Source: Branchiostoma belcheri (taxonomy: Eukaryota > Chordata > Leptocardii > Amphioxiformes > Branchiostomatidae). Taken from it: DNA of 64,000 nt. The DNA lies in the NCBI RefSeq assembly GCF_001625305.1, contig NW_017804620.1, positions 145,113 to 209,112 on the forward strand, given 5' to 3'. This document shows positions 12,326 to 36,863 of the stretch, piece by piece (the stretch's first letter is position 1; every line of letters begins with the position of its first letter). A model generated the notes under the pieces. It made no database searches. It was not told the DNA's origin and was given only the letters and a program-made list of their open reading frames with translations. Position numbers and translations under genes: made by a program.

Positions 12326-15300
12326 ATGAAGTTGGGAATATTCCTGACGTTGGCTGTTCTCCTAAGCTGTACATCGGCAAACTTACATCCAAAGAGTAAG
12401 TTCTTTCTGCACACTTTTTAAGTAGCGGTTTAAGCCAAGCATAATTTTAAGTAGCGATTTAAGCCAAAGCATAATTTTAATCCATATACAATGCCTTTTT
12501 GACAGTTTATCAAAGTACTAAACCGTATGGCTTTATCCACAGATTTTACATGTAGGTTAGATATACATATTACAGGCACAATCCACTTCTTTTCGCCGCT
12601 GACAGATGGGGGATAGTGGATAGCCTCTACCAGGCTAGAGGCTAAAGAGTAGAAATCGGCCTAATAGAGAGACAACATGCCAGGGGAGTTTATCTGCTGG
12701 GAGAGGACCGAGCGGCAAACTCCCCCGGCATGTTATCTCTCTGGCCGATTTCTACTCTTTCCAGTCGCCTCCCGAAGCCTGGTAGAGGCTAGATGGTGGA
12801 TGCTACCCGAAACGTCAAAATCTATCCAGTTGCTTGAGTAACTGTTAGTGTTACTACTAGTAACTTGTTTTTCCTTCTTTTCTTGCCGTGAAGACGCGAA
12901 GTCGGATAAGAAGACAGCCCTCGTGGACAGTTTTCTGGAGAAAAAGGCGGGAATTGAAAACCCTGCGGACTCGCTCAAACCGAAGGACTGGGTGAAATAC
13001 GTGGAGCAGAAGGTATCGTTGATCATAAGTTGAATTTTAAGTTCAATTTAGAAATTGAATCTACTCTTTTCAAACAACTGACGAGCTTGTAAGACAATAC
13101 AGGGCATGTGAAGTGAACACAACGTAGGTTTGTTGCAGTATGTATGTTTTTATGTATTGTTCTTAACCTGTATTATATGTATTTTTATTTGTTATTTTCT
13201 ACTTCATGACTGCCTTTTTACCCTCTACATGTAGATATCTATCTTACAGGTTGCCACAAACTTGAAGGCCGACGAAGAAAAGACCGAGAAGAAACAACAT
13301 GAGGTAAATATGCGAATTTAGCGAGTAGAAATATAAGTACAATGCACCGTTTCTGGCCCACGAAATTGATTTTGTGGATGGCATCTGTTCGTGCATTGAT
13401 CTCAGTCTGTATACATCTATTGGTACATACAAGGACGTAAAAGCGACACCTTGCGCCGGATTGGAGAAGTACTCTAGATTGACGCCTTACGAATGGAAGC
13501 TGGCTGAAACTGAGTTGGCAGGTAAATACCATATGGTTGTGTACAAGGCAACCCCAATTTGCAATACTCAGTACATGTACTAGTAATTTACCAACCTGGT
13601 GAAACTATTCGCGCCGCTAGGTGGGGCTGTTACGTCGCCATACACGTCCTACTGTAGGGCCGACGTCACCATTCTGTCACAAGTTTAGTCGCCATGTTGG
13701 AGGTGGAGTAAGTGGATCCAAGATGGCGGCCAGTGCACAGGATATGGCGTCGGAAAATGAATGATGACGTCATACATAAAGGCTCAGCAGACGAGTTTGA
13801 CCTACCAACATGGCGGACGCTAGATGACGTCCCTGTCACGTGGCTGAAAATATTATGGTCTGTTCCCTCAGAACGCGCGAAGCAACCCGGTCCTGAGCAA
13901 GCTCCTCCGTCCCAGCGGAAGTGACGTCACGGCCGTGAAGCCTGCCGACCTGGAGCGTGTGTCGTCACAGCACTTCCGGCAGCCCGAACAGCAGGTCGAA
14001 GGTTACATCGCAAGGTGATTTTTCTTGTCGTGAAAAAGACATTTCTTTTAATTGATACTCCGTCATGTTTGGGTGAGGAAATGAATGAATGGATAAACGA
14101 ATGAATGAATGAAACACCTGTTTTACTTTGAATGAATTACATTTGCCTGCAGTATTTAGTATGTAGAGATGACGTCGACGGTGGACTCTATAGCCTGTTA
14201 ACAAAATACCTTATTGTATCCAAATGTGCCCATCTAATTCTATGCCTGAAGGTATTAGGGTTAGAAGTCAAGCAGGGTTAGAACCAGGCACGGTTCTGGA
14301 TACGCCTGGACTATCCAGAACCATGCCGGAGCCTCCATATATCCAAGAACGTGGATTTCCTCAGGTATGGTTCTGGATTCAACATACCTCCTTACCCACC
14401 AGGTACGGACGCAGCAGTCACGTGGACAATGTGATGAAGATGCAGGAGGTGATGCGTCACGTGAGCGAGATCTCGCGAGAAGACCCGAGAGGCGACGCGG
14501 CGGACATGGTGCCCGACTTCCTCCGGGGACACAACGCGGTGCAGTCTGGGAGCCGACATGACGTAAGCACACTTCATTAGCATATTCACTTATCTGATTA
14601 ATCTAATATCTTCGAATATTTATGTCAATCACGAAGGTATCATAGCAATGAACGTTATCAGACATGTTGGTCCTGTTGTGATGTGCGATTCCCTGATATG
14701 CTAATATGGACACCAATATGGCGACCAAAACACCCGTGACGTCATATACAGAGTTATTATAAGTGACAGACAAACATAAAAGAACATTGAAACAGAGTAT
14801 AAAATAACAAAAAATCCACATAATGCTTGACTTATCTTTTATTTGTAAACCATGGAGGACGTAATACATATACACTTGTTCGTCAGCCTCCATCCATGTA
14901 GCCCAGTTGTTGCCTGAACCACTCGTTAAGTCAAGTCAGCCTGTCGAAATTACGTAACGTTATTATAAGTAGCCACTTTCGGAGATTAGCATAGAGCGTT
15001 GACGGTACGACCCCTATGCAGACCCGCTTGCATTCTTGCTGATTCCATTCCCCCCTTTCCCTCCTTCCCAGGCCCACGAAGGACATGCTCCAATGGTGGA
15101 TCCAGAAGAGGAGAAGGGTCACGAGGTTTGTGTCTTCTGACTGTGATTCAGACAGTTGATTTAATGGAAAACACGGTCAGCCTTCGAATGGCTGGTTCGT
15201 GTGCACTGTCCTATTATTAAATCGACCAAGCCCGATGAAGATGACAGACGGTCAATGAAACGTCGGGTCTTGTTAAATAAGTGATTGAGACTATAGTACT

Positions 15301-18300
15301 TTGCTATTCAATCATTCACCAACATGATGAAGAAGACAGACGGTCGTCGAAATGTTGACTCTTGTTCAGCAGGTGGTTCTAGTTCTACATGAAGTATTTT
15401 GCTATTCACCAACCTGCTGAAACTTTTTGACGATTGAATTGTTTGTGTTTTGTCTTTTGTGTCCTCGTCTCTAGCACCCTTACCCAGGCGTGCTGACTGG
15501 AAAACACAGCGAGTCCCTCCACCACGGTCTGAAGCAAACCCTGCAGGGTGTGGAACACGCTAAGGCTGAGGAGGCCAGCAGGGGCAGCGGGCATGAGGTC
15601 CACAAGCACCAGAAACACCAGGAGAGCGTCCACGGCCGCAACCCGCATCCGGTATAAACCTCAAACATCAAACTTTGTTAAGATTCAACCAGCCATGCAG
15701 AAGTATATACATTAGTACTTCTGAATTGCGTTCATTTAACATCTCGTAGAAAAGGAAAAACAGCAGATAAATTCATTCTCATGAGTCAGTTATCTCCAAG
15801 CAGATGTCAGATGAGGCGATTGTGTAGTATACCCTCAAGCTCGCTTCCTGCGACGTCAACATAATACATATAGAAATAAAGATGTGAATTAGAGCACGAA
15901 TGCCTCGTGTGCTTCTTTGGTCTTGTCATTTTAAATCTGGGACGTACCTCAAGTTCATGAACGAAGACGTTATGACTTATTTTTAAACCACCACTGTTGA
16001 GCACAGAGAAAAAGTCTTGTGAACTGCCCCCTTGGTTCTTAAAGATGCCACCAGTCATGGAACGTCTTCTAACGGCCGTCTTTGTGTCGCCACCAGGTCG
16101 GCGAAGAACTCGATAACACCAAGAAGCAAGCGGAGGAGTCTGAGGCAAAAGCTGATCCTACTCCGGAAACAGCCCCTCAAGAGGAAGGCAAGGAAGATGC
16201 TGGGGCAGCCAAAGCAAGCAGCCTTGTGGAGAAGATTCGACTGATGCAAGAAATGGCCAAGAAAGAAGCCGAGGAGTCTGAGGTAACTGGTCAGGTGTCG
16301 TCAAGCAGCACATTAGATGAAGGGGATGCCGAAAACGCAGTTCCTGCTCCTTCACAAGCCGCCGAAGAGAAAGAGACAAACGCTGTGCTGGCACAAGAGG
16401 AAAACTCAGAAGATGCAGGGGCAGCTGCAGCAAACAGCGTTGTAGAGAAGATTCAAATGATGCAAAAGATGGCGGCGTTGGCAAAGGTTTCCTCTTCCGA
16501 AAATGTCGATCCTACTTCAGACGCTCAAGCGGATTTAGATGATGCTGGGGCAGCTGCAGCAAGCAGTATTGTAGAGAAGATCCAGATGATGCAAAGGATG
16601 GCGGCGCTGGCAAAGATGATGAAGAAAATGAAGGAGGGATCCGAAGAAGAAAAAGAGGAGGCTCTTGAAGAAGCCAAGGAGGTGTTGCCACCTGAAGTTC
16701 TGAGCGTCATTAAGTCCAAGTTAGATCAAGAACAAGGCGACATGGACAAAGATGCCGTGGAAACAGCCGAACGGCCCTCCCCGTCCCCGCTTGTACGAGA
16801 AAAGCTCCGACAGTCGGGACGGTTACACCCGGTGAACAAAGAGGACAAAGCTTCCGATGAAGAAAAGCAGAAAGAGGGATCAGGAGCCCGCGAAGAGAAC
16901 CCAGGACAAACCGAAGGAAAAGCACCAGAAAGACCATCAATTCATGAGTCACCAGCTGAGCCTGATGATGATGTCGCAAGACCAGCCGAACATTCCACCC
17001 TGTCCTCCCTTAGAAAGGAGAGTCTTAGAGAGTCGGGACGACTGGTAACAGGAGATAAAACAACATCCGACGACGCTAATCCAACAGAGGAAGACTCCGA
17101 AGACCACAAGACGGACGCCAGACAAAGCAAAGAAGCAGGAAAAGGAGGACCCACCATGGAAGAATCCCCGAAAATTATCCTCCAGTCAAGCTTAAGTGAG
17201 AAAGACCAAACTACTGCTGATGCGAACGAAGAGACTGCTACCAAGAGCGACGGTCCGGCGAAAGCTTTAGGCGCGATCATGAAGGCTATGGCGATCGCAA
17301 AAGCACAGCAAGACACGTCGGCCAGTACAGACGCTGGAGCAGCCGAAGCAATCAACCTTGAGGAAAAGATTCGACTGATGCAAGAGATGGCCAAGAAACA
17401 AACCGAGGAGTCTGAGGTAACTGGTCAGGAGGAGTCGAGCAGCACATCAGATGAAGGGGATACCGAAAACGCAGTTCCTGCTCCTTCAGAAGCCGCCCAA
17501 GAGAAAGAGACAAACGCTGTGCTGGCACAGGAGGAAAACACAGAGGCCTCGGAAGGCTTAAAACCTGCATTGACACCGGAAAGCACTGAGAAGAAACTCC
17601 AAGTCATCCAAGCGATAAAGCATGCTACGGAGTTGGCAAATGGGCGTAAGAAACAACCTGCAAGTATAGAAGCAGATGATACGCCCAAAAACAATGAGGA
17701 AGGAAACCTAGAGATTGCCAACGACAATTCTGCTCCAAAAGCTGTCAACGAGGAGGAGCCGACGTCCCATGACGAGGAAGAAGCTGCGAGAGCTTTGGAG
17801 GAAGCGATAAAGAAGGCAGTAGCAATAGCTAAGGAGGGGAGGCAAGAAACTCCGGCCAGTGAAGAAGCTAAGACTGCAGAGCCTACTACTGAGTCTAAAC
17901 AACCGCCCCTGACACCCGAAAACAAAGAGAAGGAACTTCAAGTCATGACAGCGATCAGGAACGCGATGGAGTTCGCAAAAGGGTACGAAGAGAGTTCTGC
18001 CAGTATAGAAGCAGCGGGTCAGGTGGCTAAGGCGCTGGATACTGCTGACCCGACTGTGAGCGCAGAAAACACGGAGCAGGAAAACAACAAAGAAGCACCA
18101 AAACCTGCTCCAAGCCAGGACGGAAAGGTTGATTCAGATCAAAACGCCTTCAATGTTCTGCAACAAGTCAACGAGTTACGAAAGCTTAAGCACATGGCTA
18201 GTGATGAAGCAAGTAAGAATGGGTTAGAAGACAGTCAGAAGGAAAACAATATTGTGGACGACATAGGCAGTGTAGACCAGATTGCCAACAACAAGCCACA

Positions 18301-20944
18301 GGATGAGGCATTGAAGGATCAAAGTAAGGAAGAGAAGGCAAAGAGGGTCTTAGACACGATGGCAGAACTCCAAGCAGCTGCTTCAGAGCAGAAGGAGCAA
18401 AGTAGTAAAGAGAAGGCAAAGAGGGTCTTGGATACGGTGGCAGAACTCCAAGCAGCTGCCTCAAACCAGAAGAAGCAGCTGAACTCCGAGGAAGCGATTG
18501 CAAAGACGGAGGAGGAAAAATTGGAAGACAACAACTTGGAAAGCAGAAGCCAGGCTCAACAGGCAATCATGGAAACTATAGGGAAGATTCGTCAGGAGGC
18601 AGAAGAGAGAGCGCACGAACAAGAAAAGGACGACCCTACTCCAGAAGAAACGCAAGAATTCCAAGGAAAAGACATTGGCGATCTGGAGCCTGAGGTAAAC
18701 ACAGACTCGAGCGGCCCTGTTGCAGGAGATGCCGAAAACGCCGAAGGATCTAGATCTGCCAAAGAGGAACTCACAGAAGATACTGCGGAAGCTGAAACTA
18801 ACAGCATTGTGGAGAAGATCAAGCTGATGCAAAGGATGGCGGCTCTGGCGAAGGTTGTGAAGAAAATGAAGGATGGATCCGAGGAAGAAAAAGAGGAGGC
18901 TCTTGAAGAAGCAAAGGAGATGTTGCCACCTGAAGTTCTAAGCGTCGTCCAGGCCAAAATAGCCGAAGAATCGGGTAACCAAGAAAACGGGAAAGACGAC
19001 ATGGAGGAAGAAACGGCTGGAGAATCTTCAGAAGCAAAGGTAGAGGAAGAAATAGACGAAAATCAGGACACACAAGACGCTGTGAAAGATACGGAAGAAG
19101 AAAGGACCAGAGAGGAGGCTGGAGGAAATATAGAAGAGGACGAGGGAAAGGTGCAGTTTAAGAAGGTTGAGTCTGTTGAGGGTCTGAACTTAGCAGTTGC
19201 GGAGCCTGAGGAGCATCTGGGCGGAACTGGGAAAGGCGAGCAAACTAGGAAGGAGTCTGGCGAAGATCTTAGCAAAGGGCCAGAGGAATCCTTGGCTGAG
19301 AACAAGGAAGAGGATCAGAACGAAGAAAATCTCACGGAAGAGTCACAGATCCTGGGCGACGTGGATAAGGCACAATCTGTCATAAATCCTCAAGATCAAG
19401 ACGAGCGAAAGTTCAAAGACTCCTTGATGGAAGACGAGGATGATCTATCCTTGAAGACAAGTCAAGAAAGCGCACAACGTGCTGAAGAACACATCAAGAC
19501 AGGTCACGACACTGAGGAAGGCACAAACGACGACCAAAACGACCAAGAAGACGAAGACGTCGGCGAGACAAAGGAGGGGGACCCGCTGACCAGACTTGCG
19601 AACATAAAAGCTACACTAGCGCATCTGCAAGGACTTGAAGAAGAACAGCAAGACGAGAAGTCAGACGAAACAGGAAAAGAGGAGGAGGACAACGTAGCCC
19701 CTGCCGAAGAATTGCTGCCACAGAAGCCGGCTGACAGCACGCCGACCAAGAATGGAAAGATAGAAACTAGGACAACTCAATTTCAAGAGACAGAACTTGA
19801 CGAAAAGAAAAATGAGGGAGAAGTCAACGTGAGAGCGTCACAGAAGCCGGCTGACGACAGCATGACAACCAAGAATGCAAAGACAGAAGCTAGGATAACT
19901 CATGATCAGCTACAAGGACCAGAAAATGACGACGAAAAGGAAAATGAGCTCGAGGGAGAAGGCAACGAGGTGGAACATGTGAGAGTGTCGCTGTCACAGA
20001 AAGCTGCAGCCGCGGAGAAGGTTCAGCGTAAAGCTCTCATTGCTGCCGGCATCGCGCAGTCACATCTGAAAGCACACGGCATCAAGGCACCAAAATCACA
20101 AGAACAACCAGACGAGCATAAACACCTGAAAGGAGACGCAACCAGCGTCAAGAAGACATCTTATTACCTTTCTGAAGAGGGCAAGCTGAGGAGCTCCGAT
20201 GAAGCCCACAAGGAAGCTAAGAAACATAAAATCCTCAAGATCAAGAACAACCTTCTTACAGACGGAGTTGCTAAGACATCCCAAGAAGACCCTGAAGACG
20301 TGAACAGTGGAGGTGATAAGATAAGGAGCCCAGAAGAATTATTCAGTAAGGAGAAGGAAACGGAGCGCAGTGCAGAGAACAAGGGTTTAAAGCCAGCTTC
20401 GCCTTTTCTACAGGGAGCTTTTATGGCACGCAACACAGCCCTACAAGGAAAACCCGACAAAGAACACCCCCAAAGTTCCGACAGGACGTCCAAAATACCT
20501 CCTTACTATCTCTCCAAGGAAAAGGTAATGAAGAGCTCGGACGAATTCCTCGAGGAAGAAGTTTTGAGCGTCGGAAAGGAAGAGAAGTCACCAGTTCGCC
20601 CTCTGCCAAAGGATCTTGCCCGGAAGAACAAGATTAGTGACAAAGGCACCAAGGGCAAGATCTCCAAGGAAGTTCTTCTGACCATGGAAGATAAGAAGAA
20701 AGTAATAAGTACCGAGAAGAAGCTGACTGGACTCTTGTCCAATGCTGCTGACGTGAAGAAGGAAAATAAAACCAAACTTGACAAGGAAACGAAGACAAAG
20801 ACAGGTCTGAAGATGTCGGCAAAACCGAAGTCTCTGTTCGGAAAAGCTGTGAAGGCGGGAAAACACCGAAATCTCGCGAAACTGCGCGAGATGGCCATGG
20901 CCATGGCCAAAAAGCGCCGCCTGCCGAGAGGGCGCCGTAATTAG
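12326..20944 (+). CDS. Large secreted acidic repeat protein, unrecognised
   Basis: Eight exons (12326-12395, 12894-13012, 13250-13303, 13872-14014, 14403-14562, 15072-15125, 15475-15651, 16097-20944) join in phase to about 1874 residues. Exon 1 encodes a signal peptide (MKLGIFLTLAVLLSCTSA). Exons 3 and 6 are both phase-0 mini-exons of 54 bases whose peptides end in KQHE and KGHE. Exon 7 is His-rich. Exon 8 is one 4.8-kb exon, highly Glu/Lys-rich, with internal repeats. A VEKIxxMQxMAxLAK-type amphipathic segment occurs near residues 293, 365, 408, 672 and 1155; two copies continue into KKMK.GSEEEKEEALEEAK..LPPEVLSV. KAKRVLDT.AELQAAAS occurs twice, and so does YYLS.E....SSDE. The C-terminus is strongly basic (KKRRLPRGRRN). 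Charge pattern and signal peptide suggest an extracellular or secretory-granule protein. I know no matching family and assign no function. Confidence 0.75.
12621..12792. mobile_element. Palindromic MITE, family M1, copy 2
   Basis: Nearly full-length copy with terminal 'tagcctctaccaggct' and 'agcctggtagaggcta', and the internal arm pair 'gagtagaaatcggcc' / 'ggccgatttctactc'. It lies in intron 1 of the secreted repeat-protein gene. Confidence 0.85.
14270..14400. repeat. Minisatellite-like unit shared with 36310-36760
   Basis: Contains 'ggttctggatacgcctgg' and 'actatccagaacc', the same building blocks as the array at 36310-36760. It lies in the intron just upstream of the exon at 14403. Other introns of this gene (13304-13871, 14563-15071, 15126-15474, 15652-16096) show no named element apart from short 'gatgaag..gacagacggtc' units near 15235 and 15325. 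Confidence 0.5.
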
Positions 20945-21536
20945 GTACTGCAGGTTCTAGCAACGAAAGAAAGAAACAGAGTTACTGTATTTCTTGGCCA
21001 GAAAAATCAATATAATAATATGGCAATATCAACGTGGGTTTGCCTATATACTGCTTATAATACCCATACAAATGTGTGGGTCGATTAAGAAGGGCAGTTG
21101 AACCGTTAAACGGGCTTCTGTTGTACCGAGGAGGTTAAAAATCAATTTGAAGCTCCTTGATTGTACTATCCACGTCTTTAGTCAAGTTAAGTCTAACTTA
21201 ATCGCACAATAATTGTAACAGATACACTGTATGATGATGATGATGACAAAAAGTATGGCAAGTGCTTAATGAAAGATTTGAGCAAAGAATACATGTGAAC
21301 ATATAGCTTCTTGGCAAATACACAAGAGGAACCAAGAAGTGCAAAAATCTTCTTAGTCGTGATTGTCCTTCCTTTTTTTTGCTTTCAAGAATAATATTTA
21401 TAAAAATAATAATAATAATGATAATTATTATAAATAATATTAATATACTTCAATATTTTGAAGTCTCCAACGCCACCCTGTAAAACGGCACACAGACCCC
21501 AGATCCCTAACCCTTCGCCTTTGAAAAAGACGGAGC
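20945..21536. other. Intergenic AT-rich stretch
   Basis: Includes a short ATG/GAT microsatellite near 21230 and an ATA-rich run at 21390-21450. I see no gene and no canonical AATAAA for the upstream gene. Confidence 0.5.
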
Positions 21537-21875
21537 TTTTAGGAGACATCCTGAGGGGTCTGAATTTCGAGGCTACACAGCTGTTTAGACTGTCAGGCTT
21601 CCTAGAGTGAGGTTAGGTCTTTAGCGTGCACAATTTGTACCAGGTCTCCTAAGGGGTCTGAATTTCGAGGCTACACAGCTGTTTACGCGGTCAGGCCTCC
21701 TGGAGTGAGGTTAATAGGTCTTTAGCGTACATGGTAGCGATCCTAAAGTTTAGCAGAAAAGAGACGGTACTGAAGCTTTCCTAAGATCTCCTAAGGGGTC
21801 TGAATTTCGAGGCTACCCAGCTGTTTACGCGGTCAGGCTCCCGGAGCGAGGTTAGGTCTTTAGCGTGCACATGTA
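21537..21875 (+). repeat. Three-copy tandem repeat upstream of the esterase gene
   Basis: The block 'ggggtctgaatttcgaggct', followed by 'acagctgttta' and 'gtgaggttaggtctttagcg'-like sequence, starts near 21554, 21655 and 21796. Copies are 100-140 bases long and diverged. Confidence 0.75.
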
Positions 21876-22132
21876 AACTTCTCGGGTCCACACCGAACTT
21901 TAGCCTGGGTACCAAACCTTTGGTCGGCTAGGCGGTAATTTTTCGACCCCAGCCTTTACCAAGCACAGGCGAGTTATATACCACGGACCTATCTCCAGCT
22001 GGTTTCTCTGTATCCGCTGACTTCCTGAAGTACTACTCAGTTTTCTGTTGCCGCCGACCCAAAGTGAGCGAAGAAAGGGCCAGACTTTAACGTTGTGTGG
22101 GCGAAGAAACTTAAAACGCCCCCGAAGCGCGG

Positions 22133-22138
22133 TATAAA
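22133..22138 (+). promoter_or_regulatory. TATA box of the esterase gene
   Basis: TATAAA in a GC-rich context, 108 bases upstream of the start codon at 22246. This implies transcription from about 22165 and a 5'UTR near 80 bases. Confidence 0.6.
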
Positions 22139-22245
22139 TTGAGGCCTGGTTGGCGGCCCCAAACGCTCTCGGCGCCGAAGGGATAGCGCTGAGCTCACGG
22201 CGGTCTGGTTACCAGGCTAAGTGTCAGAGACTACAGTACAGTACC

Positions 22246-34396
<12,151 letters not shown>

Positions 34397-34559
34397 GAGG
34401 AAAATAGTACTGTCCTAAATTTAGGCAGAGAAAATAGAAAAAAAATCAATGGCTCTCAGTGGCCAATGTGCAGACGTTGTCACATCGGCGCACCAAATCC
34501 ATACTGTGTTTTTGGCACACAGTTAGACAGATTAGCCTAAGAGGCTCGGTGGGTGTCAC

Positions 34560-34692
34560 TCCACTGTATAGGTGGGGAAGTCGTGTAAAGTGCCTTTCCC
34601 AAGGACACAACGTCGGGCCACATTGAGTATCGAACCCGGGACCTCTTGGTTCCTAGTCCAATGCTCTAACCGTTGTGCCACCGACGCCATAG
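34560..34692 (-). repeat. tRNA-derived SINE-like element, copy 3
   Basis: The minus strand has TGGCACAACGG, then GGGTTCGATAC, and a body with 'gtcgtgtaaagtgcctt' shared with copy 2. Found 160 bases after the esterase stop codon, possibly inside its 3'UTR. Confidence 0.65.
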
Positions 34693-34929
34693 AGAGAAAG
34701 TAGAACAATAAGATTTCGACTGTCTTGAAATGTATGTATGTTCGTATGAAAGCTACTAAGTTCAGGACAATGTCCAATGAATTGTTGATCGTCGATTTTA
34801 TCCTTCAATGAGAGTCTTTAAAGTCTGAGATTAAGACAACATTCATGTTCTACCTCATTTTGTGAAAATGAAGACCTGTTGCTTAATATTGTGGGTAGTG
34901 CAAGTTTAGCTTGGCATCGAAACCAGAAT

Positions 34930-35050
34930 CTACAAGCAGATCTTTCGGTGGCCGCAAAAGACAGTTTCCATTAGCCAGACAATATCCATTGGCTTATGGA
35001 CAATCCTCTGGCCAATGAATACTACCTTGCCACCGTATGATCTTCTTGGA
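34930..35050. repeat. Repeat related to the array at 39412-39625
   Basis: 'gcagatctttcggtggc', 'ccattagccagac' and 'atccattggcttatgg' resemble the 39.4-kb units. The rest of 34700-36300 shows no gene or named element. Confidence 0.45.
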
Positions 35051-36309
35051 AATAAGTCCATTTTAGCTGCAGAGTCTCTTTTATCCTCTCCGCAGATACA
35101 AAGAAAGAGAGCAGCGAAAATAGGATTGGGCGCCAGCTTAATGCAAATTATAAACTCTGTGTTTCTATATCTTTAACAAAGGGTATTGTTAAAGCAATGT
35201 ATTTTACTACCATAAGAAATGTTTCGAGGGTCTTATGAATATGTCATAATATCTAAGATGCTCCCAAGCCTGTCTAGTCAAGGGGGAGAGGAGCATTAAA
35301 TGAAGACTAAGAAATACTAAAGAAACAACAAAACAAACTAAACGTCATTGCTTCCCATCTCTGGTTGTTTATTGTTTTTTTCGTTAGTTTTCTTTAACAT
35401 CACTTTTTCTTCCCAGATCCACACGTAGTCTGTAAGGGCGAATGCCATTATACCAATGTCGTTGTTCATTAACTTCTTCCATTGCTATAAACATTAGCGC
35501 AATCATTTAAAACCCTTCGCCATCCATGGAACATGTAGAACATAAGTTTGCTGTTGTCCCCTATTTTACAGCAAGACGACATAGTTCGAATACAGAAGTG
35601 CATTTTTTCCAACATGGCAACCATATGGCTTACAACTCTTTCGATTTTGAATTGCCTTTAGTTTGAAAAAAAAAAGTTGTAATGGCCCTTGTGCTGAAGC
35701 AATGTAGATTTGGTGACCCTCATTATTGGAATTTGGCTCTTATAAAATGCCTTCATTAGTTTATTTTTAGAGTGGATCTCAGATGAGTTTTCCCCAAAGT
35801 TCTAATTAAAGAATTCGAAGATGTCCCAACGCCCCCGTTGTCCGACGCAGCGGAAGTGACGTCACGGATATGCTAATTAGGTCGAACGTGTCGCGAACCT
35901 CCTCCAGCTAGCAGGGCCAAGCGCTGTGGGAAAAGTGAGAAAATGTCAAACGGTTGAAATCTTAACATGAAGCGCTGTGAGAATAGTAAGCAACATCAAA
36001 CGATTTTATGATTCATAAAGATGACCGCTTGACTTCACTAAACGTCCCTAGAAAGTACAAGAAGGGCATGATGACGTCACATCATGCAGATAGTCGTACC
36101 AGGGGGCCTAACCTTGACCTTAACATCAAAAGCTTTCAGGAACCGAATGCCTAGGTCAGGGTGGTCGGCAGTTGTGTCAAGAAGGTAAGGAGCTCGAATA
36201 TCCAACTTAATGAGCGGACGTACGTCTTTGAAATGAAAATGTAGACAGATGTACATATAGGTGGAAATGTAAAATTTCAATAGCTCTGTCAAGGCGAGCA
36301 TCTTTGAAT

Positions 36310-36760
36310 TCTTCCTTTTTCGGGCCCAGGTATGGTTTCTTTTCCGGGGACGGTTCTGGACACGCGTGGACTATCTAGAACCGTGCCTGAACATGGTGCT
36401 GGATAAAGCACAGTTTTGGATACGCATTGACTATCCAGAACCGTGCCTAAGCATAGTTCTGGATAAAGCACAGTTCTGGATACGTATGGACTACCCAGAA
36501 CCGTGCCTGGTCCTGTGTGTACTTAAAGCACTGTTCTGGCTACGCGTGGACTATCCAGAACTATGCCTGAGCATGATTCTGAACAATGCACGTTTTTGGA
36601 TACGCTAGAACTGTGCCTGAGCATGGTTCTGGATAAAGCAAGCTTCTGGATACGCGTGGACTATCCAGAACTATTCCTGAGCATGATTCTGAGCAAAGCA
36701 CGGTTCTGGATACGCCAGAACTGTGCCTGAACATGGATCTAGATAAAGCACGGTTCTGGA
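36310..36760 (+). repeat. Minisatellite of about 60 bases
   Basis: About seven diverged units of 'ggttctggatacgcgtgg', 'actatccagaaccgtgcctg' and 'agcatggttctggataaagc'. It lies 100 bases beyond the 3' end of the GFGN precursor exon. A related fragment lies at 14270-14400. Confidence 0.9.
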
Positions 36761-36863
36761 CTCTCTCTGGGCAATGGGTACTGTTTGTCCTTTGATACTG
36801 TCTTTTGCCACCCTAGGATCTACTTAGAGATCAAACAAACTTACCTTTAGCAGAGAAAGTCGG

